DNA of 64,000 nucleotides, from contig JBBAOE010000015.1 in the NCBI GenBank assembly GCA_040401595.1, positions 29,682 to 93,681 of the forward strand, read 5' to 3'. The notes beneath the pieces are model-generated. The model was not told where the DNA came from, did no database searches, and saw only the letters and a list, made by a program, of their open reading frames with translations. Of the stretch, positions 34,974-43,215 are shown in pieces. The position numbers and the translations under genes are program-made. Position 1 is the stretch's first letter. Every line of letters starts with the position of its first letter. The stretch comes from RFPW01 sp040401595 (GTDB lineage: Bacteria > Pseudomonadota > Gammaproteobacteria > Burkholderiales > Burkholderiaceae_E).

Positions 34974-35573
34974 TTGGAGCTCTGGCTGCAATCCTTGCTC
35001 GTTTGGCTCGCGCTGCCCACCGTCGGATTGCCGGCGATCTTTATCATCAGCCTGCTCAGCGCGACCCTCATTCCGATGGGGTCCGAACCCGCCGTGTTCG
35101 GATACGTCAAATTGAACCCCGAAATGATGTGGCCAACGGTTGTGGTGGCCTCGGTGGGGAATACGATTGGCGGGATGATCGACTATTGGCTGGGCGCAGG
35201 GGCTAAGGCGGCGGCTGAGCGGCGCGAGCATGGCCGGCGGTCTGCTGGCGAGCAAACCGCGAAGAATGATCCCGCGCTGGGGGCTGCAGCGGGGGTTGGC
35301 GAGCCGGGAATTGCGGCTGGGCATGCGCCGACGGTTGGAGCCGGCGTCAAGGACGATCGGGTTCACCGCAAAGCGCTCGCCTGGCTGGAGCGGTTCGGCC
35401 CCAAAGCAATGCTACTGGCTTGGTTGCCGTTGGTCGGGGACCCGCTTTGCGCGGTCGCCGGATGGTTGCGGCTCCCATTCTGGCCAAGTGCCGGGTATAT
35501 GCTGTTGGGCAAGTTTTTGCGCTACTCGGCCTATACGCCATTGATGCTCTGGTTGTTTCCCGACGCAATTTAA
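34974..35573 (+). CDS. YqaA family (SNARE-associated/DedA-like) membrane protein
   Basis: A 199-residue inner-membrane protein. The start LELWLQSLLVWLALPTVGL and the segments ATLIPMGSEPAVFGYVKLN and GNTIGGMIDYWLG are characteristic of YqaA proteins, distant DedA relatives of unknown substrate. The C-terminus LPLVGDPLCAVAGWLRLPF is also conserved. A hydrophilic A/G-rich insert of about 45 residues (about 85-125) separates the two halves. Translation starts at TTG 34974; there is no ATG nearby. Confidence 0.85.
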   Translation: MELWLQSLLVWLALPTVGLPAIFIISLLSATLIPMGSEPAVFGYVKLNPEMMWPTVVVASVGNTIGGMIDYWLGAGAKAAAERREHGRRSAGEQTAKNDPALGAAAGVGEPGIAAGHAPTVGAGVKDDRVHRKALAWLERFGPKAMLLAWLPLVGDPLCAVAGWLRLPFWPSAGYMLLGKFLRYSAYTPLMLWLFPDAI

Positions 35574-35585
35574 CGCCTGAAACGC

Positions 35586-35614
35586 TTGCCCGACGAGGGA
35601 ACAACCGATAAGAT
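35586..35614 (+). promoter_or_regulatory. Promoter of the rpsP-rimM-trmD operon
   Basis: TTGCCC (35586-35591) and TAAGAT (35609-35614) are spaced by 17 bases, 48 bases before the rpsP ATG. The match is moderate, but position and spacing suit a ribosomal-protein operon promoter. Confidence 0.5.
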
Positions 35615-35661
35615 GGCCGGTTTTCCGCGATCAACCTTCGAACAAGGCAAGGATTCCTGGC

Positions 35662-35949
35662 ATGGTTGTCCTCCGACTCTCTCGTGGCGGCGCTAAAAAG
35701 CGCCCTTTTTACTCCATCGTGGCTGCTGACAAGCGCGCGCGCCGTGACGGCAACTTCATCGAACGCGTCGGGTTTTTCAACCCCGTGGCGTCGGGTGGCG
35801 AAGTCAGTCTGCGCATTGCGATGGACCGTCTGACCTACTGGACCTCCAACGGTGCGCAGATGTCGCCTGCTGTTGCCAAGCTGGTTGATCGATTCGCCCG
35901 ACAGGCGAGCGCTACTGCAGCGCCAGGCGCTGCTGCCCCTGCAGCCTGA
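35662..35949 (+). CDS. rpsP: 30S ribosomal protein S16
   Basis: bS16 (95 aa): MVVLRLSRGGAKKRPFYSIV, then ADKRARRDGNFIERVGFFNP, is the family signature. It binds 16S rRNA and is needed for 30S assembly. The C-terminus ends in an A/P-rich tail (about 80-95). It is first of the rpsP-rimM-trmD-rplS order found in many bacteria. The rimM reading frame overlaps its 3' end. Confidence 0.98.
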   Translation: MVVLRLSRGGAKKRPFYSIVAADKRARRDGNFIERVGFFNPVASGGEVSLRIAMDRLTYWTSNGAQMSPAVAKLVDRFARQASATAAPGAAAPAA

Positions 35950-36535
35950 GGTTTCACCCCCGGGTGACCTCATTGAGGTCGGTCGCGTGATTGGCGGCTG
36001 GGGGGTTCAGGGCTGGATCAAGGTTCAGCCTTTTTCCGGTTCGCCCGCCGAGTCCGTCCTGATCGGAATCAAAGACTGGTGGCTGCAGCCGTCGACGGGT
36101 ATTCCCGGGCGCACGACCTCAGTGGTTCGCCCGGGAGCACCTCTGGCGTTGGTGGCCCAACCCCTTCGTGTTGAGCGCGCCCGTGTACATTCGGATAGCG
36201 TCGTGGCTCGGCCGGCCGGGTTCGAGGACCGAAGCCAGGCCGATGCCATCCGAGGCCGGATCATCGCGGTATCGCGTTCCGCGTTCCCGCCTGCAGGCGA
36301 CGAATCGTTCTACTGGGTCGATCTGATCGGGTGCGTGGTCGTCAACACGCATGAACAGTCTCTCGGCCAGGTGATCAGTGTCGATGACCATGGCGCCCAT
36401 GCCTTGCTGCGGGTCGCCGAACAGGGCGCGCCGGCGTCGGTTCCGGCACGCCTGATTCCGTTTGTCGCCAACTACGTGTTGGACGTTGATATGGCGGCGC
36501 GCAGGATTCGGGTCGACTGGGAACTTGATTATTGA
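35852..36535 (+). CDS. rimM: Ribosome maturation factor RimM
   Basis: RimM binds S19 and helps mature the 30S head. The N-terminal domain begins DLIEVGRVIGGWGVQGWIKV and the PRC-barrel domain begins near SFYWVDLIGCVV; the end IRVDWELDY is typical. The start is uncertain. The GTG at 35852 given here overlaps rpsP by 98 bases; TTG codons at 35873 and 35885 are alternatives. Homology only requires translation before about base 35976. The stop directly abuts the trmD ATG. Confidence 0.88.
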   Translation: MRRCRLLLPSWLIDSPDRRALLQRQALLPLQPEVSPPGDLIEVGRVIGGWGVQGWIKVQPFSGSPAESVLIGIKDWWLQPSTGIPGRTTSVVRPGAPLALVAQPLRVERARVHSDSVVARPAGFEDRSQADAIRGRIIAVSRSAFPPAGDESFYWVDLIGCVVVNTHEQSLGQVISVDDHGAHALLRVAEQGAPASVPARLIPFVANYVLDVDMAARRIRVDWELDY

Positions 36536-37381
36536 ATGCCGGTGCACGTGCAGACGCTTCGGATTGATGTTGTCACGATCTTCCCGGGAATGTTCGATGC
36601 CCTTACAGGGCATGGCATCACCGGCCGGGCGGTCGATCGGGCGCTGCTGGACTTGCATCGCTGGAATCCCAGGGATGTAACCGACGACACCTACCGTCGG
36701 GTTGACGATCGTCCCTTCGGTGGCGGTCCGGGCATGGTGATGCTGGCTGAGCCCTTGGCTCGAACGCTGGATGCAATCGCTCAGGCTCAGGCTCAGGCCC
36801 AAGCTCAAGCTCCGATCTCCGCACCGCAGACCGCGCGAGATGGTGCCCCCGATCGGGCTCCAGGTCCCGCTCCCGTCATCTATCTGTCGCCGCGAGGCCA
36901 GCCCTTGACCCAGAGTCGGGTGTGCGAGTTGGCGACGCTACCCGCCTTGACTCTGTTGTGCGGACGTTACGAGGGGATCGACGAACGGTTATTGCAGACC
37001 TGGGTCGATGAGGAAATCGCGGTCGGCGATTTTGTGGTTTCGGGTGGTGAGTTACCAGCCATGATGCTGATCGACGCGGTGGTGCGGTGGCTACCCGGTG
37101 CCGTTCAGGATGTCGCCTCGGTGCAGGAAGATTCATTTAGTCAGGGGTTGCTCGACTGTCCCCATTACACCCGACCCGAAGAATGGCGGGGCCTTCGCGT
37201 CCCAGAAGTCCTGCTGGGTGGGCACCATGAGCGTATTCGGGAATGGCGCCGGCAACAGGCGGTCATGGCCACCTCTGAACGGCGCCCGGACCTGTTACGT
37301 GCGGCGCGTGCGCAGGGAAGGCTGGATCGGGCAGATGAGAGCACCTTGTCGAGCCCGCGCAAAGGCAAGAGCGGGTTTTGA
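36536..37381 (+). CDS. trmD: tRNA (guanine-37-N1)-methyltransferase TrmD
   Basis: TrmD (281 aa) methylates G37 of tRNAs and prevents frameshifting. The SPOUT-knot elements are intact: IDVVTIFPGMF at the start, RPFGGGPGMVM, IYLSPRGQPL, LLCGRYEGIDERLL, and IAVGDFVVSGGELPAM with the S-adenosylmethionine pocket. Between GMVMLAEPL and VIYLSP is a low-complexity insert of about 25 extra residues, including an AQAQAQAQAQ run coded by a hexanucleotide repeat. The ATG starts immediately after the rimM stop. Confidence 0.96.
   Translation: MPVHVQTLRIDVVTIFPGMFDALTGHGITGRAVDRALLDLHRWNPRDVTDDTYRRVDDRPFGGGPGMVMLAEPLARTLDAIAQAQAQAQAQAPISAPQTARDGAPDRAPGPAPVIYLSPRGQPLTQSRVCELATLPALTLLCGRYEGIDERLLQTWVDEEIAVGDFVVSGGELPAMMLIDAVVRWLPGAVQDVASVQEDSFSQGLLDCPHYTRPEEWRGLRVPEVLLGGHHERIREWRRQQAVMATSERRPDLLRAARAQGRLDRADESTLSSPRKGKSGF
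36779..36808. repeat. Hexanucleotide repeat inside trmD
   Basis: Five copies of a 6-base unit (three GCTCAG, then GCCCAA and GCTCAA) encode alternating Ala-Gln within the interdomain insert of TrmD. Copy-number change would alter length without shifting frame. Confidence 0.8.
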
Positions 37382-37411
37382 TCCGTAGGGATTGAATTTT
37401 CGGTTAAACTA

Positions 37412-37460
37412 GAAGGCTTTTCGGGGAAAACCTTCGAAAAGAGGCGCTCTAACGGGCGCC
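37412..37460 (+). promoter_or_regulatory. Two inverted repeats in the trmD-rplS spacer
   Basis: The 235-base spacer before rplS holds two inverted repeats. GAAGGCTTTTC pairs with GAAAACCTTC (37412-37435, one bulge), and GGCGC (37443-37447) pairs with GCGCC (37456-37460). A short ATTTTTC follows. They could be an attenuator, a processing site or a leader structure for L19. I see no clear promoter in the spacer and nothing else of note. Confidence 0.35.
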
Positions 37461-37616
37461 AAGTCCATTTTTCAAGTAACCGGCCTGAAATTCGTTGTCG
37501 CCTGCGGGTTGACTCGTTTTCGGCCACCATCCGCTGCCCGGCATCACAAGAGACTTTCGCAGAATCCCTGTCAAAAGTTCCCCCAAGACCGGTGCAAGAT
37601 GGCCAAGGAGCCACGC

Positions 37617-38102
37617 ATGAATCTGATCGAACAACTTGAAGCCGAGGAAATTGCCCGGCTCGCCAAAGTCATCCCGGTGTTCGCTCCGGGCGACACGGTC
37701 ATCGTGAATGTCAACGTCGTTGAAGGCACCCGCAAGCGGGTCCAGTCCTACGAGGGCGTGGTCATTGCACGGCGCAACCGTGGGCTGAACTCCTCGTTCA
37801 TTGTCCGCAAAATCTCGTCGGGCGAAGGCGTCGAACGGACCTTCCAGCTGTACTCACCGATGATCGCTTCGATCGAAGTCAAACGTCGGGGTGATGTTCG
37901 TCGGGCCAAGCTCTACTACCTGCGTCAGCGCTCAGGCAAGTCGGCGCGTATCAAGGAAAAGCTCCCAGGACGGTTGTCCCCGGCTGCCCGTGCGGCGGCG
38001 GCGGCTGCCAAGGCGGCAGCGCATCAGGCCAGCGTTGCGGACGCGGCTGCTCAGGCTGCAGCGACAGCGGCAGCGCCGACCGACGCGCCTGCTGGCGAGT
38101 GA
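37617..38102 (+). CDS. rplS: 50S ribosomal protein L19
   Basis: bL19 (161 aa): MNLIEQLEAEEIARLAKVIP, FAPGDTVIVNVNVVEGTRKR and the C-terminal VRRAKLYYLRQRSGKSARIKEK are diagnostic. The ATG at 37617 has AAGGAG six bases upstream, which decides the start over longer frames. The last 40 residues are an alanine-rich extension (AAAAAAKAAAHQA) beyond the usual 115-residue protein, as in many Burkholderiales. The stop overlaps the GTG of the Nudix gene. Confidence 0.97.
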   Translation: MNLIEQLEAEEIARLAKVIPVFAPGDTVIVNVNVVEGTRKRVQSYEGVVIARRNRGLNSSFIVRKISSGEGVERTFQLYSPMIASIEVKRRGDVRRAKLYYLRQRSGKSARIKEKLPGRLSPAARAAAAAAKAAAHQASVADAAAQAAATAAAPTDAPAGE

Positions 38103-38812
38103 CTCGGCGGCGGTTGCCGCAATTCGATCCCGTCACCGCTCGGCGGGTGGAGGCGGGTTCCCCGTTGTTGCCCGCCATTCCAGTCGATCGTCTCCAGCCG
38201 GATGCGCTGCGCCGGCGCCTGCAAACGCCGCCAGCCTGGCATCCTGAATCCCGCGGGGATCCGCCCTTGGCCCTTGGGCCCGGCGACCCGACGGCAGCAT
38301 TGACACCCGCTTCGGTGCTGATTCCGATTGTGCTGCGCACAGAAGCGCCGACGATTCTATTGACCAGGCGCACCGCGCATTTGAATGATCATGCGGGACA
38401 GATTGCATTTCCCGGTGGTCGACGGGATCCGGGGGATCTTTCTGCCGAGCATACCGCCCTGCGCGAGGCCGAGGAAGAGGTGGGTCTCTCAGCGCAATAC
38501 GTCGAGATACTGGGCCAGATGCCAGACTATCGAACGATCACCGAATACGTCGTTACGCCCGTGGTCGCCCTGGTGCAGCCGCAGTTCAGGCTGGCGGTTG
38601 ACGCATTCGAGGTGGCGGAAGCGTTCGAGGTCCCGCTGGCGTTTCTGATGAATCCCGCGAACCATCATCAGCGCAGCATCCCGGCGGGACCACAAGGTCA
38701 GCGCGAGCGCCTGTTCTGGGCCATGCCCTGGCAGGATCAGGGCCAGGAGTACTTCATCTGGGGAGCCACGGCAGCCATGCTCCGAAACCTCTACCAGCTG
38801 CTGAGCGCCTGA
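38099..38812 (+). CDS. Nudix CoA pyrophosphatase (NudL/YeaB-like)
   Basis: A 237-residue Nudix hydrolase. The CoA-specific motif (LNDHAGQIAFPGGRRDPGD) precedes a full Nudix box (GGRRDPGDLSAEHTALREAE then EEVGLS), matching the CoA/acyl-CoA diphosphatase subfamily, which cleaves CoA to 3',5'-ADP and phosphopantetheine. The first 60 residues are P/R-rich. The GTG start at 38099 overlaps the rplS stop by 4 bases. Confidence 0.9.
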   Translation: MTRRRLPQFDPVTARRVEAGSPLLPAIPVDRLQPDALRRRLQTPPAWHPESRGDPPLALGPGDPTAALTPASVLIPIVLRTEAPTILLTRRTAHLNDHAGQIAFPGGRRDPGDLSAEHTALREAEEEVGLSAQYVEILGQMPDYRTITEYVVTPVVALVQPQFRLAVDAFEVAEAFEVPLAFLMNPANHHQRSIPAGPQGQRERLFWAMPWQDQGQEYFIWGATAAMLRNLYQLLSA

Positions 38813-38823
38813 GGGGAGAGGCC

Positions 38824-39771
38824 GTGGGATTTGTGGCCCTGTTGTTTGCGCTGCTGATCGAGCAAGCCCGCCCGCTGCGCGCTGGCCACTGGGTCGATCG
38901 GCAATTCGCGGCGGCGGCCGATTGGGTCCGCCAACATACCGATGCCGGCACCCGGGAGCACGGGGTGATGGGTTGGATGTTGATCATTGGATTGACGGTC
39001 GCGCTCGTGGGTTTGGTGCATTGGGGCTTGGGCCGTCTCCATGCCACGGTTCAACTGGCCTTTGACGTGGCCGTTCTCTACGGAACCATCGGTTTCCGGC
39101 GCTTCAGTCAGGCCTTCAGCGAGATTCAGGTTGCGCTGGCAGCCGGGGACAGCGCCGGCGCACGCGAATCGCTCACCCGCTGGATTCGTGAACTCGATCC
39201 AGGATTTTTGGCGAGCACGGCCCCCGTGAGCGAGGTCTGCCGCGTCGCTATCGCGCATGCGCTGGTTGCAGCGCATCGCCATGTCTTTGCGCCGATTTTC
39301 TGGTATCTCGTGTTGCCTGGCCCGATCGGGCCCGTGCTCTATCGGGCGGTCGAGACCCTGGCGCAACGGTGGGCGGGTGAGCGGATCGGCGAGGCTTACG
39401 GCGGTTTTGCCGGACGCGCCTATCGCGTTCTGGATTGGGCACCGTTGCGGCTGACGGCAGCGGGGTTCGCAATCGTGGGCAATTTTGAGGATGCGGCGTA
39501 TTGCTGGCGTGGCGCCCGCAGTCGTCCGTCGGCGGGAGGGGCTGACCCGCAGCGTGCGCTCGTGTTGGCAGCGGGTGGTGGGGCCATTGGCGTGCGCGTG
39601 GCGGATCCGGAACTCGAGGCCGAGTGGGCTCGCAGTGACCTGGGATTCGAGTGGTCTGGTGCGCCGGCCGATGCCTCTGCATTGCGCAGCGCGGTTGGGT
39701 TAGTCTGGCGGGCCGTGGTGCTCTGGCTGGCGTTCTTCGGCATCATCACGGTCTCGAGCTGGGTGGGTTGA
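38824..39771 (+). CDS. CobD/CbiB family membrane protein
   Basis: A 315-residue inner-membrane protein related to adenosylcobinamide-phosphate synthase CobD/CbiB. It has an N-terminal helix (FVALLFALLIEQ), a HWVDRQF segment, a span at about 40-62, a FRRFSQAFSEI helix, and a C-terminal helix (AVVLWLAFFGIITVSSWVG). Members next to rplS and rsgA are a conserved Burkholderiales feature. No other cobalamin genes are nearby, so a role outside B12 synthesis is possible. The GTG start follows GGGGAGAGGCC. Confidence 0.75.
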   Translation: MGFVALLFALLIEQARPLRAGHWVDRQFAAAADWVRQHTDAGTREHGVMGWMLIIGLTVALVGLVHWGLGRLHATVQLAFDVAVLYGTIGFRRFSQAFSEIQVALAAGDSAGARESLTRWIRELDPGFLASTAPVSEVCRVAIAHALVAAHRHVFAPIFWYLVLPGPIGPVLYRAVETLAQRWAGERIGEAYGGFAGRAYRVLDWAPLRLTAAGFAIVGNFEDAAYCWRGARSRPSAGGADPQRALVLAAGGGAIGVRVADPELEAEWARSDLGFEWSGAPADASALRSAVGLVWRAVVLWLAFFGIITVSSWVG

Positions 39772-39782
39772 TTCGCCCTGAA

Positions 39783-39830
39783 TGCGCTTTCGGTGCGCTT
39801 TCGGTGCGCTTTGGATGCGCTTTGAATGCG
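39783..39830. repeat. 11-bp tandem repeat between convergent genes
   Basis: Four copies plus a partial fifth of TGCGCTTTCGG-type units (the last two differ at the end) fill most of the 70-base gap between the CobD-like gene and rsgA. No coding or regulatory role is evident. Confidence 0.85.
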
Positions 39831-39835
39831 CCCTG

Positions 39836-39852
39836 GACTCTTTAGGAGAGTC
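39836..39852. terminator. Hairpin at the rsgA stop
   Basis: GACTCT (39836-39841) and AGAGTC (39847-39852) form a perfect 6-bp stem with a 5-base loop that contains the rsgA stop codon. It lies between two convergent genes but lacks a T-run, so the terminator role is tentative. Confidence 0.3.
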
Positions 39853-40741
39853 GCCGTGCATCTCCGATCAATTCGCGCCAGATCTGCATTCGGCGGGCGT
39901 CGATGGCACCGCTTGCCACCCCCGCCCGGATCGCGCAGTCGGGTTCCTCGAGATGGCGGCAATTGCTGAAGCGGCAAGTCCCCATGCGCTCGCGGATTTC
40001 CGGGATGGAATAGGCCAGTTGCGAGTCCGAGAGATGTCCCAATACGAACTCCTGAAACCCAGGAGAGTCAACGATCCAGCCGTGGTTGGGCAACTCGAAC
40101 GCTTTGGTGAACGTTGTGGTGTGCCGTCCAGTCCCGAGCGCTTCCGAGATCGCCTGGGTAGCTAAGTCAGCACCGGGCACCAGTGCATTGATCAGTGTCG
40201 ATTTACCCATCCCAGACTGGCCAACGACGGCCGTCAGCCGTCCGGCGAGCCACGGGTGCAGGATCTGGGCCGCAGCTTGCGGATCGGGCCCGGGCGCGAG
40301 GGTGAACAGTCGGTAGCCCAACTGACGATAAATCGCGAGTCTGGGCTCGATACGCGCACTTGCTTCGATCAGGTCGGATTTGTTGACGAAGATCGCAGCT
40401 TCGATGCCCGCTTCGTGGGCGCTGGCCAGCACCCGCATCAGCAGCGCCTCCGAGAAGGGCGGATCCGGGGCGATGACGCAGGCAACGGCGTCGAGATTGG
40501 CGGCCAACACCTTGGTGCGGCGTGCGTCGGATCGTTTGATTTCGTTACGTCGTGGCAGACGCGATTCGATCACCCCACCCCCACCTCCGGTGGGAACCAC
40601 ACGGGTCTGATCGCCAACCGCAAAGTCGTGGTTACGGGCGCGGGTTACGCAGACGAGCCGCTCGCCCGACGCTGTTTCAACAATGAACTGTCGGCCATAG
40701 GCGGCGATCAGCAGGCCATTGGTTTCGGAACTCACCGCCAC
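39842..40741 (-). CDS. rsgA: Small-subunit ribosome GTPase RsgA
   Basis: RsgA, a circularly permuted GTPase that checks late 30S assembly. The order is OB domain (GLLIAAYGRQFIVETASG), G4 (FVNKSDL), G1 P-loop (VVGQSGMGKSTLINAL), G2 region (GTGRHTTTF), G3 (DSPGFQEF), and a C-terminal zinc motif (CRFSNCRHLEEPDC). I chose the GTG at 40741, 4 bases after the upstream stop. An ATG at 40816 would add 25 residues but overlap the pterin dehydratase gene by 71 bases. The 324-residue version cannot be excluded. Confidence 0.93.
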   Translation of the reverse strand: MAVSSETNGLLIAAYGRQFIVETASGERLVCVTRARNHDFAVGDQTRVVPTGGGGGVIESRLPRRNEIKRSDARRTKVLAANLDAVACVIAPDPPFSEALLMRVLASAHEAGIEAAIFVNKSDLIEASARIEPRLAIYRQLGYRLFTLAPGPDPQAAAQILHPWLAGRLTAVVGQSGMGKSTLINALVPGADLATQAISEALGTGRHTTTFTKAFELPNHGWIVDSPGFQEFVLGHLSDSQLAYSIPEIRERMGTCRFSNCRHLEEPDCAIRAGVASGAIDARRMQIWRELIGDARRLS

Positions 40742-40745
40742 CGGG

Positions 40746-41129
40746 TCAGGTTGCGCTGGAATGGCGTTCGGAGCCCGATGCCAGGTCGCTGGCAAGCGCG
40801 TCGGTACGGGCCGCACAGATAAAATCGTTCTCGCTCAGCCCATCGACGGAATGGGTATGCCAACGCACGGTACAGTGATTGAAGTGCACGGCGAGATCCG
40901 GATGATGGTCCTGGGCATGCGACATCCAGCCAACCGCGTTGACAAAGGCGAGTGTCTCCAGCCACCCCTTGAAGCGGTAGGTCCGGGCGATGGCGCGGAC
41001 CTCGCGGCCCCATCCCGGCAGTACTGTGAGTTGCTGATCGGCCTGGGCATCGGTGTAGGCGTGCGAAACCGTGAGGGGGCGGCTGTGACCCGCCGCGAGT
41101 TGCTCAGGCGCAATGATCCTGCGCATCAT
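40746..41129 (-). CDS. phhB: 4a-hydroxytetrahydrobiopterin dehydratase (PCD/DCoH)
   Basis: A 127-residue pterin-4a-carbinolamine dehydratase. The active-site motif HAQDHHPDLAVHFNHCTVRW (with the HH pair) and TYRFKGWLETLAFVNAVGW are diagnostic, and the LSENDFICAARTDAL end is typical. Such proteins recycle the pterin cofactor of phenylalanine hydroxylase or serve molybdopterin-linked roles. No phhA is near. It is co-directional with rsgA. Confidence 0.92.
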   Translation of the reverse strand: MMRRIIAPEQLAAGHSRPLTVSHAYTDAQADQQLTVLPGWGREVRAIARTYRFKGWLETLAFVNAVGWMSHAQDHHPDLAVHFNHCTVRWHTHSVDGLSENDFICAARTDALASDLASGSERHSSAT

Positions 41130-41159
41130 TGAATTTCCTGCCTTAAAGAGAATGGGACA

Positions 41160-42431
41160 TCAGGCTGCATGGAGGCGCCCGATCCGAAGGCTTGCGGGTG
41201 GATGGGAGTCGTGAAAGGCGGAATGCCAGGGGTCGGGTGTGAGCGTCGCCGCGTTGTCCCGGTAGAGCGCGACCAGCGCGCGCGTCAAAGCCTCGCGGCT
41301 GGTCATCCTGACGGCATAAGCATCGGCCTCGAACTCGTGACGCCTGGACAGGATCGCTCCCAGGGGGCCGAACAAGGTGCCAAAGACCGGCCCGATCAGC
41401 ATGAAGAGCAAGAGCGCGAGACCTGGAACCAGTCCTTCGCTCGGCACCAGACCAAGCCCCTGAAAAAACCAGCCACGCGTTGAAAGCCAGCCGAGAACGG
41501 CCAAGCCAATGAGGCTGCTGAGCTGCAGGACCAGAAGCCGCTGGCCAATATGACGTAAGCGGAAATGGCCGATTTCATGGGCCAGAACCGCCTCGATTTC
41601 ATCGGGTCCAAGTTGTTGAATGAGTGTGTCGAAAAGAACGATTCGGCGAGCCCGGCCGAAGCCCGTGAAGTAGGCGTTGCCATGGGCCGATCGCCGGCTA
41701 CCATCCATGACGAACAAGCCCCCAGCCGGAAATCCGCAGCGCTCGAGCAGGGCCTCGAGACGCGACCGAAGCGGTCCGTCCGTCAAGGGCTCAAAGCGAT
41801 TGAACCAGCGCGCAATCACCATGGGAAAAATCACCATCATTCCGAGTGAAAAGACGACCCAGACAACCCACGCCCACAGCCACCAGAACGTTCCTGCACG
41901 TTGCATCAACGTGATGATGACCGCTGCAAGTGGCAAACCCAGAAGAACCGAGAGCAGCAATCCGCGGGCCAGATCGCTCAACCACAAGCGCACCGTCAGG
42001 CGGTTGAACCCGAAGCGCTGCTCAACCCGGAAACGCCGCCAGGCATCGAGCGGCATATCGATCAAACTCCCCAGCAGGCCGACCATGACCACCACGAACA
42101 ACTGGCGCGTCAGCAGTGCCGCCGGGTCGATGATGGTGGCACTCAGTTCCCAGAGGACTTGCAGCCCGCCAAAGAGCGTCAGGACGAGCAGGAGGACGGC
42201 GGAAACCAGGGTGTCGATCAGAAGCAGGCGGGTGCGAGCGATCGTGTAGGCGGCCGCGCGCTCATGCGCATCCAGAGGGATGTGCGCAGCAAACGCCGCC
42301 GGGACCGCATGACGGTTGACCGCCACATGGCGGATCTGGCGGCTGGCGAGCCAGGTCCTCAAGGTGGTCGAACCGATCAGTGCCAACAAAAAGCTGGCGG
42401 TCCAGAGTGAAGGGGAGGAGAAATCATCCAT
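41160..42431 (-). CDS. M48 family zinc metallopeptidase (Ste24/CAAX-protease type)
   Basis: A 423-residue integral-membrane metalloprotease with about seven hydrophobic segments. The zinc motif is HEIGH (in VLAHEIGHFRLRH) with the third ligand in RRHEFEADAYAV. The segment EQRFGFNRLTVRLWLSDL before the catalytic part is typical of the Ste24-like M48 group. The natural role in bacteria is membrane protein quality control. The ATG at 42431 was chosen over the longer frame to 42506 because the family starts near MDDFSS. It is divergent from orn. Confidence 0.88.
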   Translation of the reverse strand: MDDFSSPSLWTASFLLALIGSTTLRTWLASRQIRHVAVNRHAVPAAFAAHIPLDAHERAAAYTIARTRLLLIDTLVSAVLLLVLTLFGGLQVLWELSATIIDPAALLTRQLFVVVMVGLLGSLIDMPLDAWRRFRVEQRFGFNRLTVRLWLSDLARGLLLSVLLGLPLAAVIITLMQRAGTFWWLWAWVVWVVFSLGMMVIFPMVIARWFNRFEPLTDGPLRSRLEALLERCGFPAGGLFVMDGSRRSAHGNAYFTGFGRARRIVLFDTLIQQLGPDEIEAVLAHEIGHFRLRHIGQRLLVLQLSSLIGLAVLGWLSTRGWFFQGLGLVPSEGLVPGLALLLFMLIGPVFGTLFGPLGAILSRRHEFEADAYAVRMTSREALTRALVALYRDNAATLTPDPWHSAFHDSHPPASLRIGRLHAA

Positions 42432-42491
42432 CGGGGTGCAGATCGGTCGGGTAAGGCCGCTGTGAGAGTATTGAGGGCTTGGGAGATGTTG

Positions 42492-43193
42492 ATGGTACAG
42501 GCGCAATCGAATTCAAGTCCGGATCCGCACACGCCGGATGCTCCGGACACGCACGTTGCTGATTCAGGCGCACCGCTGGTGCCCACGTTACCGGCGCGCC
42601 CGATCGAAGGCGGGTTGATCTGGATCGATCTGGAGATGACCGGACTCAAACCGGATTCGGATCGGATCATCGAAATTGCCCTGGTGGTCACCGATGCCCA
42701 GCTTGATATCCTGATTGAGAGCGAAGCATTGGCAATCCGCCAACCCAAGGCAACCATGGACGCCATGGATGCGTGGAACCGTTCAACCCATGGAAAGTCT
42801 GGCCTGACCGAGCGAGTTCTGGCCTCGACCATCGATGAAGTGCAGGCGGAGCAGAGGATGCTGGCCTTCCTGGCCCCGTGGATCGCGCGCGGTGCCAGTC
42901 CCATGTGCGGCAATACGATCTGCCAGGATCGGCGCTTCCTCGCGCGCTGGATGCCCACCCTGGAATCGTTTTTCCACTACCGCAATCTGGATGTCAGTAC
43001 GCTCAAGGAACTGGCGCGCCGCTGGCGGCCTGACCTTGCCAAAGGATTCCAAAAGCGCAACGCCCATACAGCGCTTGCAGATATCCATGAGTCGATCGAC
43101 GAATTGCGCTACTACCGCTCGACCTTCCTGCGTATGCAAGCCGACGTCGCCACCGATCTCGATCCGTCGGACACAGTGCCCGCCCTGGCGTGA
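42492..43193 (+). CDS. orn: Oligoribonuclease Orn
   Basis: Orn (233 aa) is the 3'-5' exonuclease that degrades 2-5 nucleotide RNAs, including pGpG from cyclic-di-GMP turnover. The DEDDh residues are visible in IWIDLEMTGL, CQDRRFLARWMP and HTALADIHESIDELRYYR. The ATG at 42492 is set by GGGAG seven bases upstream. It gives an unusual 45-residue D/P/A-rich N-terminal extension before the normal beginning (GLIWIDLEM); E. coli Orn is about 181 aa. Confidence 0.93.
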   Translation: MVQAQSNSSPDPHTPDAPDTHVADSGAPLVPTLPARPIEGGLIWIDLEMTGLKPDSDRIIEIALVVTDAQLDILIESEALAIRQPKATMDAMDAWNRSTHGKSGLTERVLASTIDEVQAEQRMLAFLAPWIARGASPMCGNTICQDRRFLARWMPTLESFFHYRNLDVSTLKELARRWRPDLAKGFQKRNAHTALADIHESIDELRYYRSTFLRMQADVATDLDPSDTVPALA

Positions 43194-43215
43194 GCACCCG
43201 CGCTCGCGGGCGCCC

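Noticed and set aside
37385..37410. Promoter upstream of rplS (TTGAAT and TAAACT)
   Set aside because: The two hexamers are only 7 bases apart, too close for a sigma-70 promoter.
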